The notes beneath the pieces are model-generated. The model was given only the letters and a program-made list of their open reading frames with translations, did not search any database and had not been told where the DNA came from. This document shows positions 1 to 14,246 of a stretch of 64,000 nucleotides of DNA, one piece after another (the first letter of the stretch is position 1; the number at the start of each line of letters is the position of its first letter). Location of the stretch: contig NW_024104292.1 of assembly GCF_003945595.2 (NCBI RefSeq), positions 1,426,001 to 1,490,000 on the forward strand, given 5' to 3'. This DNA is from Pipra filicauda (Eukaryota; Chordata; Aves; Passeriformes; Pipridae). The position numbers and the translations under genes are program-made.

Positions 1-2194
1 TCTGTAACCTTTTGGAGCATCTCAACAAGGTGTGGATTTGTCCCCAAGTGTCATAAGTTCAGTTTCTCTAATGACAACAGTAAGATTCTAGTTGACCAAA
101 AGTCAGTTATTTTCCAAAGATGCTACACTACCTGCCTGTGTATACCTCACAGATGACATCAAATGGTTCTTACTTTTTTTCTTTCCTTTGTGCTGGGTTC
201 ATGGCTTTAGAGAGATGAGAGAGGATTTCTCACCCTCCCTCCTGTCCCTCACCCACCTGAAGTCCTCATAAGGGGAAAATCTGTGCTAGCCTGCTGGAGG
301 AGGTGAAGTGCAGAGTAAGAGAATAGGTATGAAGTGCTGCTTTTCTGATTAGCAGTTTACCTAAAGATTTTAGGTTTCTCTAACAGATGGTAGATCAGTT
401 TAAAATGGCTGACAAGGCTGGAAATAATTTCTTATGACACATTAATTGGATTCAAGCTCTCTGAAAGCTCTTGCAAGTATTTTACTTTTATGTCATGCTT
501 TAGGAAGTATTTATTTCTGCAAACCGTATCTCAAGATAGTTCTGTCCCATTATTTATCATCCTGAAAAGTTCAGGCGCTATGCCCTTTTTCATCCTTCCC
601 TGCATCACACATTGTCCTCTCACTGGTGTGTCTGTAACAGAGCCTGACTGCTCCCTGCCATCAAAACAGAGTTGCCACAGCTGTCAATGCAAGAACCCCC
701 ACAGAGCTTTAAGGCCTGCTTAACAGGCATGGCTACTGCAGATGTGAGGATGCTGCATTGTGTCCATCTGCTTTTGGCCATTTCTAGCATGAATAGTCAT
801 TTTAAACCATGTTAGCTAGAGACATTCCTTGGCATGTGTCTCAACTGTGGGACCACACACTTCTCTGCCAGGCTCTCTGATGTGCCTTGAAGGTAAATGT
901 GAAACTGTTAATCTACAGAAGCAGACCGTGCTGTCTTGTCATTATCAGCATTTTATGTCCTTGGAGGTTGACAAAACTACCTGGAGGAAAGCTAAGAGTA
1001 AAATCTTGAGATCTGTAGATCTCTGGACTCCCTCTCCTTTCCAAACCCTCAGTCTCTTGACTAGCTGCATTTGAACTGAACCTCAAGCCAAAACACACTG
1101 GTCAACTGGGATATAAACCACATCACTCCACTACTTGGCAGTCACTTGGACACAGAGGTGCTAAGCAGTGGCAAGCATGTGGCAAGCTCCCTATCAATGC
1201 CAGCTACCTACTTACTCTGCATGGTATGAGGGAAGGAGCCAAAGGACGGAGCCAGAATTAGCCTCTGCTATGAGCAGCTGGCTACTTCAAAGTCCCTGAC
1301 CTGTAGGATGCAACTGAGAAGTCAGATCTATGATTGTAACACAACCTGCTTAAGGGATGGATGTTGCATGGTACTCTTAGAGCTCAATCTAAAATTGCTA
1401 ATGGATGTACAGAAAAATGAGTCTGGATCATTTTTCATTAAAAAAATCTTTTCTTATGGGACTCAAAACTCAGCTGTAAACCATTTCTGTAGATTGAAAT
1501 TGTGCCTGTTAAAGCATTCTCCAGAGGAATCTTCATAAACAAGATGCCCTGATAAACTGAGATTTTTCTTTCCAGAGACGGAGCAATAGTTTCTTTTCTC
1601 CCTGTGCTACAAAATAGTCCATAAACCTTGAAGGTGCTGCTCAGAAAGACCTGGCTCAAAAGGAATACAAATCAAACTGAAAAATACATGCCAATATACT
1701 ACAGTTTGAAAAACAGCCATCATTGGATAAGCAGCCAACTTGCTGCTTGTTCAAAAGGCTTTTTCCTATGGAAACTCTTCTACTGATTGTGTATAATATA
1801 CATATACCTCCCCTAAGACTACTTATGCCCTGAAGAACCTACTGCCTGCATGTCTATTACCCTTACTCAGAGAACATGTTTTTCCAATTATCTTTATAAA
1901 TACAACACCACATATGAGCACCTGGAATAAATATTAAACCATTTGTATACAGGAAATGATGATCTAAAAGATTTGCCAGTAAAATATGTTTTATACATCT
2001 TTCTCATCCACTTTTACTTCTTTTTACCAGCAGATGATCTGACATACACAGTAAATATATATAGTCTGAAAGGTTAAGTTTCCTTCCTTTCATTGAAGAA
2101 ACACTAGCAACCCCTACCTCAGGCTAGAGTGAAAGATGGAAAGGATGGTCTGATGCTTACAGTACTAGTGTAAGACATGATAGATTTGCATGGG

Positions 2195-2350
2195 AATCCA
2201 CACTCTGCAACTCTCTTCCTCTGGGATCTCAAGCAAGTCATTAGTTTCAGGTCTCCATCAGTAAAAGAGGGGTAACGTCATTTCCCTATCTCACACCACT
2301 GCTTTACAGATACATAAATTAAAGACTGTGACATGTCCAGATACCCCTAG
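2195..2350 (-). mobile_element. MIR/CORE-SINE-like relic, reverse orientation
   Basis: ctcaagcaagtcattagttt, then ccatcagtaaaagaggggta and ctttacagatacataaatta, match the reverse complement of MIR (gggcaagtcacttaacct, catctgtaaaatgggg). It is ancient and the boundaries are approximate. Confidence 0.55.
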
Positions 2351-4654
2351 CAATGGGACAATAAAAATACTTTCATTAATCAGATGGTCACAGGCCTTGC
2401 TGTAGGGGGATTGGGAGGAAATACTTGTCCCCTGATGGCCTGGTGCCTCGAGGAGGAGGAAGAACAGGAAGAGCTGACAAGGAGCAGATGCTGCAAAGGG
2501 CTCCTGTCCTGACTATTAGCAGCGAGGCTGGCCAGGCAGGCAAAATTGCTGCCTCTACTCCTAAGCACAAGAATTCAACCATCATTCAGCAATTAGTCCA
2601 TGGTGTTCCTGTGATTCTTTGTAAATGCTGTGATGTCAGAGTCACTGCTCAGTCCAAGCAAATAGTATGGAAATCCAATGAATGTCCAGCCTCAGCAGTT
2701 ATCCAGATAATAACATCAGTGGGGCTGGTCTGGTTGAGAGCTGGTAGCATCAGACTATCAGTGTAGGACTGAACGTGTGGCATTGCTTTTTTCCCTCCGT
2801 GTAGTGCAACACAGCAGAGAGCTTGAGTTGCTCCATCTCACAGCAGAGATACACAAACTTTGCAACCCCTCACCAGTGCAGCCCATGGCACCAGCAGAGG
2901 CATCATGAAAGCAGAGAGGCACTGCTTCATTCTAGCTGAGCAGAAAATTCCCACCAAGCTTCCACTTCTCAGTGCTTTATAAGCTCAGGGCTTAGTTACA
3001 GTCTCAGTTATAACAACTAGGACAGGGAGGTTAATGCATACTTAAGCAGATATACTTTTACAGCCACGAAATTCCTCACCTGTGAAGAAGTAAAAAGAAC
3101 AGAGAAGACTCCAAGAGCTGATGCAATCCATTATATTTCAACAATTTCATTCAATGAGCAAAATGGAGCCAGACACATATTATAAATTATATTACAATAT
3201 TAGCCTGGCTAAGATGTTTGGCTAACATCCATATTTGTGTATCAACACAGATAATAAAATGATCAAATGGTTCTTCTGAGACCACCTCCAGCTCATACAG
3301 TCCATCTGCAGTCAAACACCATGGATACAGCATGCTGCCTCCTAATCTATCTGGGGAAATACTTCGTTAACTGAATTGCATTTCAGGTTCGTTTGTGTAA
3401 AACAGTGTATTTAATTAAAATATTACTCATTTCAACTCCAGCCATAACTGGGACCACATCCAAGCTTCAGTCCTATGCAGCATAAGCCAGGCAACAGTAA
3501 TGCACTCAAATGTAAAATATATACTTAACTAAATGATGCAAAAAGTTTCATATTAACTGCCTGGACAGAAGAACATATGCTTGCCTTTTACCATTTAGCA
3601 CCTCTATTTCTGGCATGATGGGAAAGTCTTTCTTTACATTCTTTAAATGTCATAAAAAACCTTGAATCTCCATCATATTCCTTGAAAAAAATTAGATAAA
3701 TTATGGGATTCTCTTCTGCAATGGTCTTGTAATGCTTTAAACAGTTAAAACTTACTTTTCCCAGTTAGATGCTACTTAGGTAAAAAGGAAATGGTGGTCC
3801 TGGTTTTAGCACATGCAATCTTTTCAAAGGAGAAAAAAAGGCCATTGACCTGCATCTCATTTTGCTCCAATTGTCTTAAAAGCAAGAGCATGCAACAAAA
3901 AAAATGGCCAACCTCTCAAAATCGATGGATGTGTTGCTTTATTTGAAACAGTTGAATAAATAACACCCTTATTATATTGTATCAATGCAGTGTAGCTGGT
4001 AGGCTTTCAGCAAAGTAGTAGACAAGCAGTTTGCTCTATGGAATTGATTATTCCTCCTAGAAGGACACTGTGTTATGATTATGAAATATTTCCATCCCTG
4101 GAGTTATCACAAATGTATGAGCTCCCAAAATTAAGCTGGTCATTTAAACTCCAAAAACCATATTGCAGCATTAATTTTTAAATAGACTGCAATGGGAGAG
4201 ACTTCCTTCAAAACAATCAATGCTACTGTATGCCCCAACAGCTGTGGTGTTTTCTGCCTGCCCTCCCATGGGCTTATGGTCTAAATTTCCTCTACCTCTG
4301 CCTTTGTTTGGAGCTCAGTGATGGTGCTGGGCCCTCTGGTGCTAATCCAGCAGACACTTAAGTACATGCTTAAAATTAAGTTATGTAAGTAGTTCCAATT
4401 GCCTTCAAATATAGTAAGTTAAGCAAATGATTAAATGCTTTGCTGGAGTAATGCCAGAGTGCTCAAAAGAGCACAGGATTCCATCCTTTATCCTCTATTT
4501 GGAAAGCTACTCCTCATGTTTAATTTAATTGAAAGCAATGCTCAAATGATAACAACCTCACATTTATAGTCCTGTAATTAATCTACTTAATGGCCTCATT
4601 TCTGAATGCCTCCCTATCTCACAACATATGTACCTGGTTAAAGAAAAAAAAAAG

Positions 4655-4785
4655 TAGTCTTACCTGTAGTTTACAAATGAAAAAAAACATAAGCTTAGAG
4701 AGTCTAAGCATAACTTACTTGACAACATCTGAGTTAAGGATCCCCAAAATGCAGCTCAAGAGTCAGCTCCTATCCTGAAGAGACC
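4655..4785 (+). mobile_element. Possible MIR/CORE-SINE-like relic
   Basis: cctgtagtttacaaatgaaa, then gcttagagagtctaagcata and acttacttgacaaca, resemble the MIR segment around ttttacagatgaggaaac. The match is weaker than that of the other copies. Confidence 0.4.
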
Positions 4786-6790
4786 TGATAAGGCTAAATC
4801 CCTTGAGTATAATGCCATTTGTCTGCCACAGAGCACTTTTGTGAGACCTCAGCCTGATATTCCTCTGCTAAAAGACCTTCACAAACAAAACTCTGACAAT
4901 TCTTGATCTTTAAAGTGGTACAATTTCTTTAAAAACTATGCTGAATGTAATAATTTAGTTTTCTTTAAGCCATATGCACACAGAAGCCAAAGGTCAGACC
5001 TGGGAAAAATGTACACACTGCAGCCGTGAATCGTGCCCTACCTAAAAGCTGACCATGAGGCTCTGGGAAGGTAATTCCCTATGTCCTTCCCTGCTCAACG
5101 CATAGGACAAAGCAGAGGCTTTGCATCCACACACAATCCTGGACCTCACTCACTGGATATGTGAGGTGGCAGCTGCATCTGAAGCTCTCTACCAAGTACT
5201 GCATGAGATGAGTTCAAAGATGGAAACTGTTTCTTAGAGCTAGGAAGCAAAACAGAGCTTGACATGGAGGTTGACCTTTGAGATTGGAGCAGAATAGCCG
5301 CAACTCTTGTTGCTGCTTCCTGAAGTATTATATTTAACTCAGCATCTTTCAAATCAAAATAATTAGGTGATTGTGTGGTGACTGAAAACACATGGTTCCT
5401 ACCTCACAACTAAAGATTCAACTCAGGTGATTGCAATGAGGGTGTTTTTTTGTTTGTTTGTTTTTTTGTAGCAGCATCAACTTTTCTTTTTTGGTGGCAA
5501 AATTGCTCAGCTTCAGCTGGAGATTTTCACTCAGTTGCCTATGACCTGGACATGCTGTACTCCCTAATGATGCGAGCTTTATACACTAAAGTCTAACAAA
5601 ATTAATGCTCCTATTACCATTCTAACTAAATTTCAGTAATCTCTGTATCGTCTCATTGTTTTCAAGTGGCACCTTCCACCAGGGCCATTTGTGGGTTTTT
5701 TTTAAAATATTTTTTGAAATTACAAAATTGCTAACATTACCTACTGACATGTGCTAAGAGTGACCATGATGAAGACTTCAAAGAAGGTCTTCCAGCCTGC
5801 AGTTTCATTTGGTTTTCCTTGAACAAAACCATATACTTGACGGTTCAAACAGCATTTCTGTGTGTCACAAATCAGAGCTTAACTGTCTTGTACAAATCTG
5901 AACAATGCTGACAGTTCTTGGTCAATGACAGACAGTACTCCTGCTCATGAAATATTTCAGTCTAACAGCTATAAAGTTATTTGTTGCCCATTAATAACTC
6001 ATCTAGCCACTTTAACATTACCTAAGCATACAGCCCAAAGTACTCTGAAGATTGCAAACACAGAGACAAAAGGCTCTGAGTTATTTCTCTCACTGCTGAA
6101 TTATAGAACATGGCATAGTTACAAATGTCAGTGTCTTCATTTTGTACCTTAGAGGCTATAGCAGAAATACTATACAGGCAGGGTCTTGGATGAGCCTAGT
6201 ACTCCCTTTCCACCCAGCACATATTTGCCATTTCACAGAAACACAAAAAAGAACAAAAACGCATGGAGAGCTTATCAATTAAATATTGATTTGGTATCAA
6301 TCCCCAGCGACCCCACGACTCTCTCAACAAATAATCTCAGTCCACAGAGAGCAGAGATCTTCATATTCAGTAGGATACATGTTCTAAGCAGCTGGTTTCT
6401 GGAATTAACTTGATAACAAGGGAATGTTCCCTAACCACAGACATGGACAGAAGGGAAAACCAGCAATTTCAGTATGCTTTGTTTTGACTATATAGTCATA
6501 TAAATGGCCAAATTTTACATCTTGTACAGACTGGCTTCTACACGCAGACATATATAATGTTCTTGTAATGAACAGCACCCAGTGGGAAATTTTCCAAGTA
6601 AAGTACCACTAACAAGCTGCTTTTCTTATTGTTGTTGTTGCTGCTGTTGTTGAAATTGTTTTTCCCTGTTAGAATCAGACTTCTTCTCAATCTACAGCAG
6701 AAATGAGAACAACATTACCCAAATGAAGAGCCAACAGAAAATACAGAATCTAGAAAAACAACTGCAGAAAAGATAAGTTATTTTAATTAC

Positions 6791-6948
6791 CTTCAGAATT
6801 ATACAGGGATTCGCTCTGGTATACATTATAATCCCATTGCTTTGCAGGGTTCGCAGACGGAGAGCCAACTTGAATTCCTCTTTCTTGCTATTTTCAGAAA
6901 CTCGGTATTTAATGTAGCTATTCCCAGCAAAGCTAAGGGAAGTGTGGC
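6791..6948 (-). CDS. FAT3: FAT3 exon N: start of the laminin-G domain
   Basis: This 158-bp exon goes from phase 1 to phase 0. It encodes [40 protein letters not shown] and [13 protein letters not shown], the first beta strands of a laminin-G-like domain (SLSFxGNSYIKY and [18 protein letters not shown] are family hallmarks). The rest of the domain is not found at lower coordinates in the window. Acceptor tggttatttcag and donor gtaatt are used. Confidence 0.94.
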
Positions 6949-7955
6949 CTGAAATAACCATTTTGAAAAGACATATGTGCTTTTAGTGACACCTGAAATA
7001 ATTCCTCAACTGTCAATTTAATTAAAGAATTTATAAAGTTAATGAGAATGTCTAGGAAGAAATAAATCAAACCCATTTTATATGAGAAAGAAAGCTGGCA
7101 TCTACCAAAAAATATATTGTATTTATTTATTTTTTAAATTATTTTTCAGGGGATACAAGAAAGCTCTATTTCTCCATACTTAAAAAAAAGAAAAAAAGAG
7201 AGTTTTTTCCAAGTATTCAGCATTTTTCAGCTTATACACTTCTGGAGGCACCTATCTTGCCTCACTGATAACAGAGAGAGTCGAAGATGCCCATACCTAT
7301 ACATCAGGCAGTTGAGTTACTGGTATAAAGTTAAGTGTGGGCAGATGTCAGCCAAACCCTTGCAATGAGTTCCCTGCAACCACTGTTCAGGACCACAGTT
7401 CAGTATCTGCTGTGTTTTCATCAGGCAAATAGCACAAATCCTCTGTCATGCAGCCTGGAATTCACTGAAGTCACCAGAGAGCTCCACTTCACTGATTTTC
7501 CACCTGGCTCTTTATATCCCAGAGAACAACACAGCTGTAGAGAGCTAACAAGTGTCCTCAAACTTTTGTTTTGGGATGGTGTAGTGTTTTCATTAATAAA
7601 GACTTTTGGTAATAAAGAATTTTGGTAATCTAAATAGTAAGTAGAAGAGTTAATTATAGAGCTTTGCCCATGGCAGGAAAACATCTGGTATAACATTTTC
7701 TAGGAGAAATCCTGTTTTGTCAGCAGTCTGTTTTACTGATCTCAAACAAGTCAGTGGGAATTTCTGTCTACAAACAGCCCCACAGCTACAAAGACAAGTA
7801 TTTACAGGGCTTATAAACAGATACACCAAGTGCCAGTGCTGAGATGGTTTAAGCAGTACATTTTCTGTTGACTTCAGTGGCACCTCTACCTACAAAATGA
7901 CAATGGCAGCACTTAATTGTTCAAGAATATCCCCCTTTACAGCTGTGGCATGCAC
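6949..7955 (-). other. FAT3: FAT3 intron between exons M and N
   Basis: A 1007-bp intron with no repeat or extra exon recognised. Confidence 0.8.
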
Positions 7956-8090
7956 CTGAACATTCGCCAAGCTTTCCTGGTGGGCACTGGCAGATGAACG
8001 GTCTCCGATTAGCTTCATACCCCACACACTGCATGTCCCCTGGACACGGTTTCTCCAGACAGGGGTCGTTGGACCCTGGACAGAGTCCTC
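7956..8090 (-). CDS. FAT3: FAT3 exon M: EGF-like domain
   Basis: This 135-bp exon is phase 1 to phase 1. It encodes [31 protein letters not shown] and [13 protein letters not shown]. The spacing of six cysteines (DPC, KPC, MQC, ICQC, GEC) gives one complete EGF-like module, the first EGF after the cadherin array in FAT proteins. It is phase 1-1, the classic symmetric phase of shuffled EGF modules. Acceptor cttattgcag and donor gtgcat are used. No start codon lies in this frame. Confidence 0.94.
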
Positions 8091-8532
8091 CTGCAATAAG
8101 TTAAAATACTGTCAGGGATACATAGTGTAAAGCATGATCTGCTGCAATACAGGAGTAAAGAAAGACAATTATTGATCTCACACTTCAGTATAAGCAAAAA
8201 AACAGCTTAATAATAATAACCACACACTTTCATAGTAGAGAGAAGTATTTTTGTAGAAGTACATAGCAAAACTGTAATAGTTCTTTTTCAAGATGCCCTA
8301 AACACCATGGGAACATATTATAAAAATGAACTCTTATAAGCAGTAACTGGTTTGTAATTGGTGGTGTACCTCTCGGGCCATCCATTTTCTCACAAACCTT
8401 CATGTACAAGGGCTTTATAGACATATGAGAAAAAAAAATGGCTTGAAGCTATGCACTCCTTTTGTCCCAGCACACCCAGGAGAAGCAAACTGAAGGAGGT
8501 AGAAATAGTCACAGCACCAAGCCTGCTATAGT

Positions 8533-8652
8533 TCAAGAAGCATTTGGAAAATGTTCTCAGGTATGACTCTTGGGGTGGTCCTGTGCAGGGCCAGGAGGTG
8601 GACTTTCGTGATCCTTGTCGATCCCTTCCAACTCAGGATATTCTATGATTCT
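8533..8652 (+). mobile_element. CR1 LINE 3' tail fragment
   Basis: The sequence includes tcaagaagcatttggaaaat, ggggtggtcctgtgcagggc, gatcccttccaactcaggat and attctatgattct. It is the plus-oriented 3' end of a CR1 copy, opposite to FAT3. Confidence 0.9.
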
Positions 8653-10080
8653 AAGCCATGCTGGGCCAACAGTGTGACAGCTGGACTTTTCATCCTCATA
8701 CTACACAGGACATGCTGCGAGCTTGGTCATACAGCACAGGCAAATTTGCCTCTTCCCTACGTTCCTCCTGACATTTCTGAGATCTCACATCCTATCCAGC
8801 TTGCCCAGCTTCAAAACCTTCATTTTTTTCTAATCTGAAGGGACAGAACAATGCTGAGTTTTAAATTTGCTTAAAATACTTGAGCGACACAATTACATGA
8901 AGGTTCTTCAAAACCACCTAAATGTTTTACATCTATCAAGCTGAACATGTCAAGGAATTACTCTGAAGCCTGTCAGTGTCAAAGGAACTTCTTGCATTTC
9001 ATAGGGTTTGGGTAAAACTTGTACTTAACTTCTAAAAACATCTAGATAAATCTGTTTTAATTGCCCTAATCTTAAAAGATTTTCAGACACTGTCTACAAT
9101 AATGCAAAATACAATACACCTCCTGCTGCTTACTGTATGGATTTCCAGGAATATGTGACTTCCATAAGCTAGCCTTTTCTTGGTTGTAGTAAGGTACTTG
9201 GTAGATGCACCGTCAGCTTCTTCATATGGGCATCTATCTATGTGTGGCTGCTATGAAAGTAGACTTCAAGCGCAGGAAAAAAGGCATTCCTGCCCTTGCT
9301 ATTGTTGATTTGCAGCCACAGCCCAAACAGAGTGAAAGCAGTTGCTGGGAATGGACAGACTCCTCTTGTTTTGCTTATTAAGTTAATTTACTTAAGACAT
9401 GCAGGTGATGAATTTAATGATAAAACACACCTTCCTACCCATCACTTTCTGAATATTGGTAGTCCTTGTATATTGCAGGATTCTTATCATATTAAAAAAC
9501 TAGTTTATTTTTGAGCATATTATTTGATTTACAATTTATAAAGGAAGAAATCAACCTGTCATAGAGTACATCTCCAAAAATAATGAAAGAAAGAATCTTA
9601 TTGCTCTCTGAGTTTTGTACAAGCCAAGCAGGGCTCACAGTAAGCACAGCTGAAATTACCTGACACTGTAAGTATTTTCTGGCAAAAGAAAAATTACTAC
9701 TGTAGGTTTCAAAGTGGACATGGGCTGACTACAAATATGGCAATTACTGTAAATGTCTTCCTTGATGTACAGCACAGTCAATTTAATGTTTAACATCCTC
9801 CCCTCCTTTATCAAACATTTGTTTGAGAGGTCTACGCAGTAAACGATTTACAGTACTGCCTTTAGCACTGTTAGAAAATGATGCATGGCATTCTTTATTA
9901 ATCACATTAGTAGGTAATGTGAACAGGAGTAACAGCTGCAATATACAGTTACACTTTGAGTCTTATAGAATCAAGAAACAATTGTCATTTAATATTTAAT
10001 AGGGTTCTGCATCACTATATTCTATTTAAAAGTAAGGTCTGCAGAATTTAACAGAGAATATGATGGTTTTTATGTGGGTT

Positions 10081-10105
10081 TTTGTTTGTTTGTTTGTTTG
10101 TTTTT
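10081..10105. repeat. (GTTT)n microsatellite
   Basis: Five to six units of gttt are followed by a T run. Confidence 0.85.
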
Positions 10106-13100
10106 CCTTAGAATAAACCCCCATATTTCTTGGAATTCAATGGCAATTATTTCTGAAATTATAACAGGTTTTTAAATATTCTATAGGCCGCCTTGTATTT
10201 TCTCCTTGGTTGTTTCAGCTATTTTAACTCATTCTTATGTGACGAATTCACAACATTCTGGTGTACAGAGAGTATATCCCTTCTCTGAACAAACTTAGAC
10301 ATTTTGTGAGGCTGTAATTCAAGTAAGCCTCTGTGCAGCTGACAGACAAGCCATTTAAACAAAAGCCCCAGAACTCATCAGTGTGGAGCAGAAAGGGGTA
10401 CTGAGATTTCCAAATGTGGCTCTGGAAATTTTCACATCCCCTAACCTATGACTTTATCTTTGACTTGAAGCAATAAAGCAGCAGCTTACTTTGTTATCCA
10501 TCTCTGCTAGGTTTTTAGCTGATTCAAACTCTGATTTGTACTTCAGAGTCATCCTTCCACATTCAAAAATAGATGGAAAAGATCTAATGTACTTAGTGCA
10601 ACTGTGGAGATGCACTAAAGAACTGCTTATCCTGAACGGCCAAGAATAGTTCTTCTGGTAAACTACAAGGAAATCAAATTTCTATTCATACTGCTGCAGC
10701 AGGATTTCATAGCTGTCACAAAATTTTTAAAATATTCAGACTTGGGAGAAGTGCTTTATGCCTGTCTGTATGATTATAAGTACATAAGCTACAAATTTGC
10801 ATTATTGCATTGCCCCAGCTAACACGCATTTTCAGGCTGATTTCACAACTGTGTGGAGCAAAATTGTAAAATTGTTCAAGGCTACGTTGTCCACATCAAA
10901 GATTTACAGCCTGAGTTTAAACAAAATTATTCTAATGTTGCATTTCCACTCCAAAGAGCAGTCTATTTACCATCCAATAAGACATTCAAGAAACATAGGT
11001 TTGAACTGATCTTTTTTCTTCTAGGCAAGTCCAGACAATCCACAGCATTCTCTTGAAACTCACATTACTATTAATAAAACTGTTATCTACAAGGTATCAC
11101 AGAAACACACGAGCTAGCATCAACCAGTGTGTGGCAGGAGAAGGTGGAACAGACCCACCTGATTTTGACAGATCAGCTTAATTCTCTAAATGAAGATAAA
11201 AGCATTTCAATCTTCTAACCAGTATACTGAGGAAGAAAACACTCTTCCATTGCAAAATGAGACGTATTTAATTCCTACTCTTTCAAAAACAGGAGAAAAA
11301 ATAGGATTGTAAATATATTTTGAAAATTGAGTACTTCAATCATTTCAACTTACACCTTGTGATATTTTGTCGTTTTCTATCAGCCCATTCTCCTGAGTCT
11401 GTATGAGTATCAAAAGAGTCTGTTTCTCTCACTTGCAGAAGAAGGCTTGAAAGGAGGGAGACCATGAGGGCCAGAGTTGCAGGAAGCTTGCAAAACAAAC
11501 TCCAAACTGCTATTTGAAGTAGTAATTACTTTAGTGGGGAGGGAACTCATGATCTGCAATCTACTTTTATTTTTAGGGCATGGTGACCAGGTGTTATAGG
11601 TAATGATTATTCTATACACATCAGCACAGACACTGCAAAATTGTTTCTGCACCAGCCAGCAATGGGGTTCATCTAGCTCAGGTAACCCTGGAAAACTGTG
11701 TCACACAGTACATCCCAGTAAAATAGAATGTCTCCGAGTTTTAGAAAAACGAGACATCTGACCTTTTCCATCCACTCCTTGATCACAGCTTCCCTTAGGA
11801 CTCCTTAAGTGATAGACACCAATTCCCACTCGCCCTGATTCTACAATTGTGCCCCCACTTCACACTTCAATTCTCCCACATTTTATACGAGACTGTGCAT
11901 TCTCAGCATGAGACTTAATGTCAGAGATGTTCACAGAGAGAAACATCTTTCCTTACACAAGTGCAACATTAAAAGGACTATGGCCAGATCAAATCTATCA
12001 AAGTTATCTGCAGTTCTTGGTTTCCCAAGCACAGACAGGACACCTTCTTCTTCACTCTTCCTTGCCAGGAGAATTCCAGGCTCATTAGTACATACATGTG
12101 TGCTTCCTGAAAATGGGAAAAGCAGTGTTGTACACATAAGAATTGGGTTCTTGATTTCCAGTCCTTCAGAGCACCCAGTACTCTTTAAGACAGTGTGTGC
12201 TCTGTGGAGCTGAGGGCAAAAACCACCTCTGAAAAACAGGTCCTATATTAATAGCAGATTCTCACAGTCTATGATTTTCTTTTGTCAGAGCATTCACAAA
12301 ATGCTAGAAAGGGCTTCATAAAGTCTGAATTATCCTGCTTCATGAGAAAGTGGTCCAAGACTGCTACTCTCTTGATTAAATAATGTGGATGTGTCTGCAC
12401 TTTTGTTGAACACTTCTGCGTCCGTTAGAAAAATTCTTTCAAACTATTAGGCCAGAACCTTATTAAACATTTGAAATGGAATTCATCTCATCTAACTTTA
12501 GGGCATGATTCATCTGACTGACTTTAGACATCTAGGGAGAGATGTATCACATCATTAAGAACACCTCATTCTTTCCAGTGTCTGCAAATGGGGCCTGGAG
12601 TGACCAGCATGGATGTAGATATATATCCACATTTGTCAAGATTATTTCAATCCAGCCTTCTCCTATAAAAATAATAATGTAACCTCATTTTTTTCAGATT
12701 ATAATGCAGAACAACTCTACAGCAAAGCAGTCCCAACAAAACCTGCTTCTTCTCTGTATCTTTATCTCAACACAAAAGAATTACTTTACATCATGCAAAA
12801 AATATAGAATAGATTTTTGCTTCTGAAAACTGAGAATGCCATGCAAACTATTTTATATGAATATATTTATTCCCTTCCTCCTATCTTTATTTTCCCCCAG
12901 CAGTGACAGTTGTTTGCATATCTCACACCATGTGATGGGAGATTGGTAAGCATAGCCCTATGGTCACACCAAAACAAATCCTACTTTGTGACAATATTTT
13001 TCATACAAACACAAACAGATGAGGCAGAAATCTAAGGAGACAGTCTGTTATTGAAAAACTCTTTAGTTCAATTTTATTGATTTTAAAGGCAAAGATTGAT

Positions 13101-13720
13101 GCACGTGAACTTTCGAACTTATCCTTCCAGAGCTGAGCTGATGAACTTCCAAAGTTCACCCACTGCCTGCTTTACAGTCTCTCTGCATTTTCACGTTAGA
13201 TAACTCTGTTTGCTCACAAAGGTAATCTAGGTAAGTTATGCACAGCTGGCATGCATAAATTGTGCATATCTGTGACATCTGCCAGTGGGAAAAACACTCC
13301 AAGTATGATATATATTTCAGGAATGAGTGAATTAGTTCAAACTCAAGCTTTCTGGGTCATAATTGAATCATATCACTGGAAACATATGCAATACTTTAAT
13401 GGCTTTGTCATAATTCAAACTGTTAATATTTACTGGATGTGAAACTATCTTAGTAACAAAGGAAGTATAATACTTCTGTTATACTGATAATATCTTGCTA
13501 ATGCTGTCTTATTAAACAAGCCAAAATAAATTTTGCACTTTTTCCTGACTTGCTGCATTTATGTGCATGTACAAGATCGAAGAAGCATTTGCATTTTTAT
13601 CACTCTTTAATCTTTAGCCTTCTAAAAGCAAAACTGTCCATACATTGTCTAACTAATATACCCTCAGAAGTGCATGTTACCTCCTATGTGAGAAAACACA
13701 GTGTGTGTCCGGGTACTTAC

Positions 13721-14246
13721 CTAAATACCAAGATATTTTTTGTGGCTCCTATAATTAAAAAAGAAGAGGCTGAAGCATTACCTGATGAGGAGAAGGCCAA
13801 AGCATGAATTTTCACTTCCAACCAAGGTCTCTTATATCTGTGCAAGTAATATGCACCAAGATTTTCACCTCTTTGGCAGCTATACCTAAATCGGCACCTT
13901 TGACACTTTTTTACTACAGGCTGGATGACAGGCTGGATAGGCACAACCCCACCCCAAATCCTGTGGATCACCCCTGGGAAATCAGCACATAGTGCTTGAA
14001 CAGGAGCAATGGGAACCCCATCCAGCTTCTCAGCTGGACCAAGACAAGCTGCCTGTTCTAACTGTTCCCATACAGCAGTCTTTAAGGCCATGATAAATGG
14101 TCCAGAGGCTGGGGACCACAGACGGTCGCAGAAGCGCACTGCCCTTCCAGCAGCCTGCCATCTATTTTGAGGATTGACTGGTACATGACAGAAAAATTTG
14201 GAAATTGCTGTCCCAGCTGAATTTCTGTGCTTCCATTGCAAACCCG
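13721..14246 (-). other. Unidentified 526-bp open stretch with splice-like borders
   Basis: One minus-strand frame is open for about 187 codons (roughly 14280 to 13719) in a locally GC-richer patch. The upper border has a pyrimidine-rich acceptor-like sequence (ccctttttctccctgcacag). The lower border is a consensus donor-like TTTAG/gtaagtac. The frame includes a KKCQRC pair of cysteines and a later PWLE motif, which faintly recall an integrase-type retroelement segment, but I cannot identify it. As a cassette it would enter in phase 1 and leave in phase 2, so it would not keep the FAT3 frame. It is either a decayed transposon fragment or a chance frame. Confidence 0.3.

Larger units (their letters stand above)
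1..6790 (-). other. FAT3: FAT3 intron, 5' part (downstream exons lie outside the window)
   Basis: No open stretch with laminin-G or EGF character was found on the minus strand below 6791. At least 6.8 kb of intron therefore separates the two parts of the laminin-G domain. It contains MIR-like relics near 2.2 and 4.7 kb and short GTTT/T runs near 5.45 kb. Confidence 0.7.

Noticed and set aside
5146..5391. 81-codon minus-strand frame as a downstream FAT3 exon
   Set aside because: Its sequence (PNYFDLKDAELNIILQEAAT) has no laminin-G or EGF pattern and no cysteine spacing.
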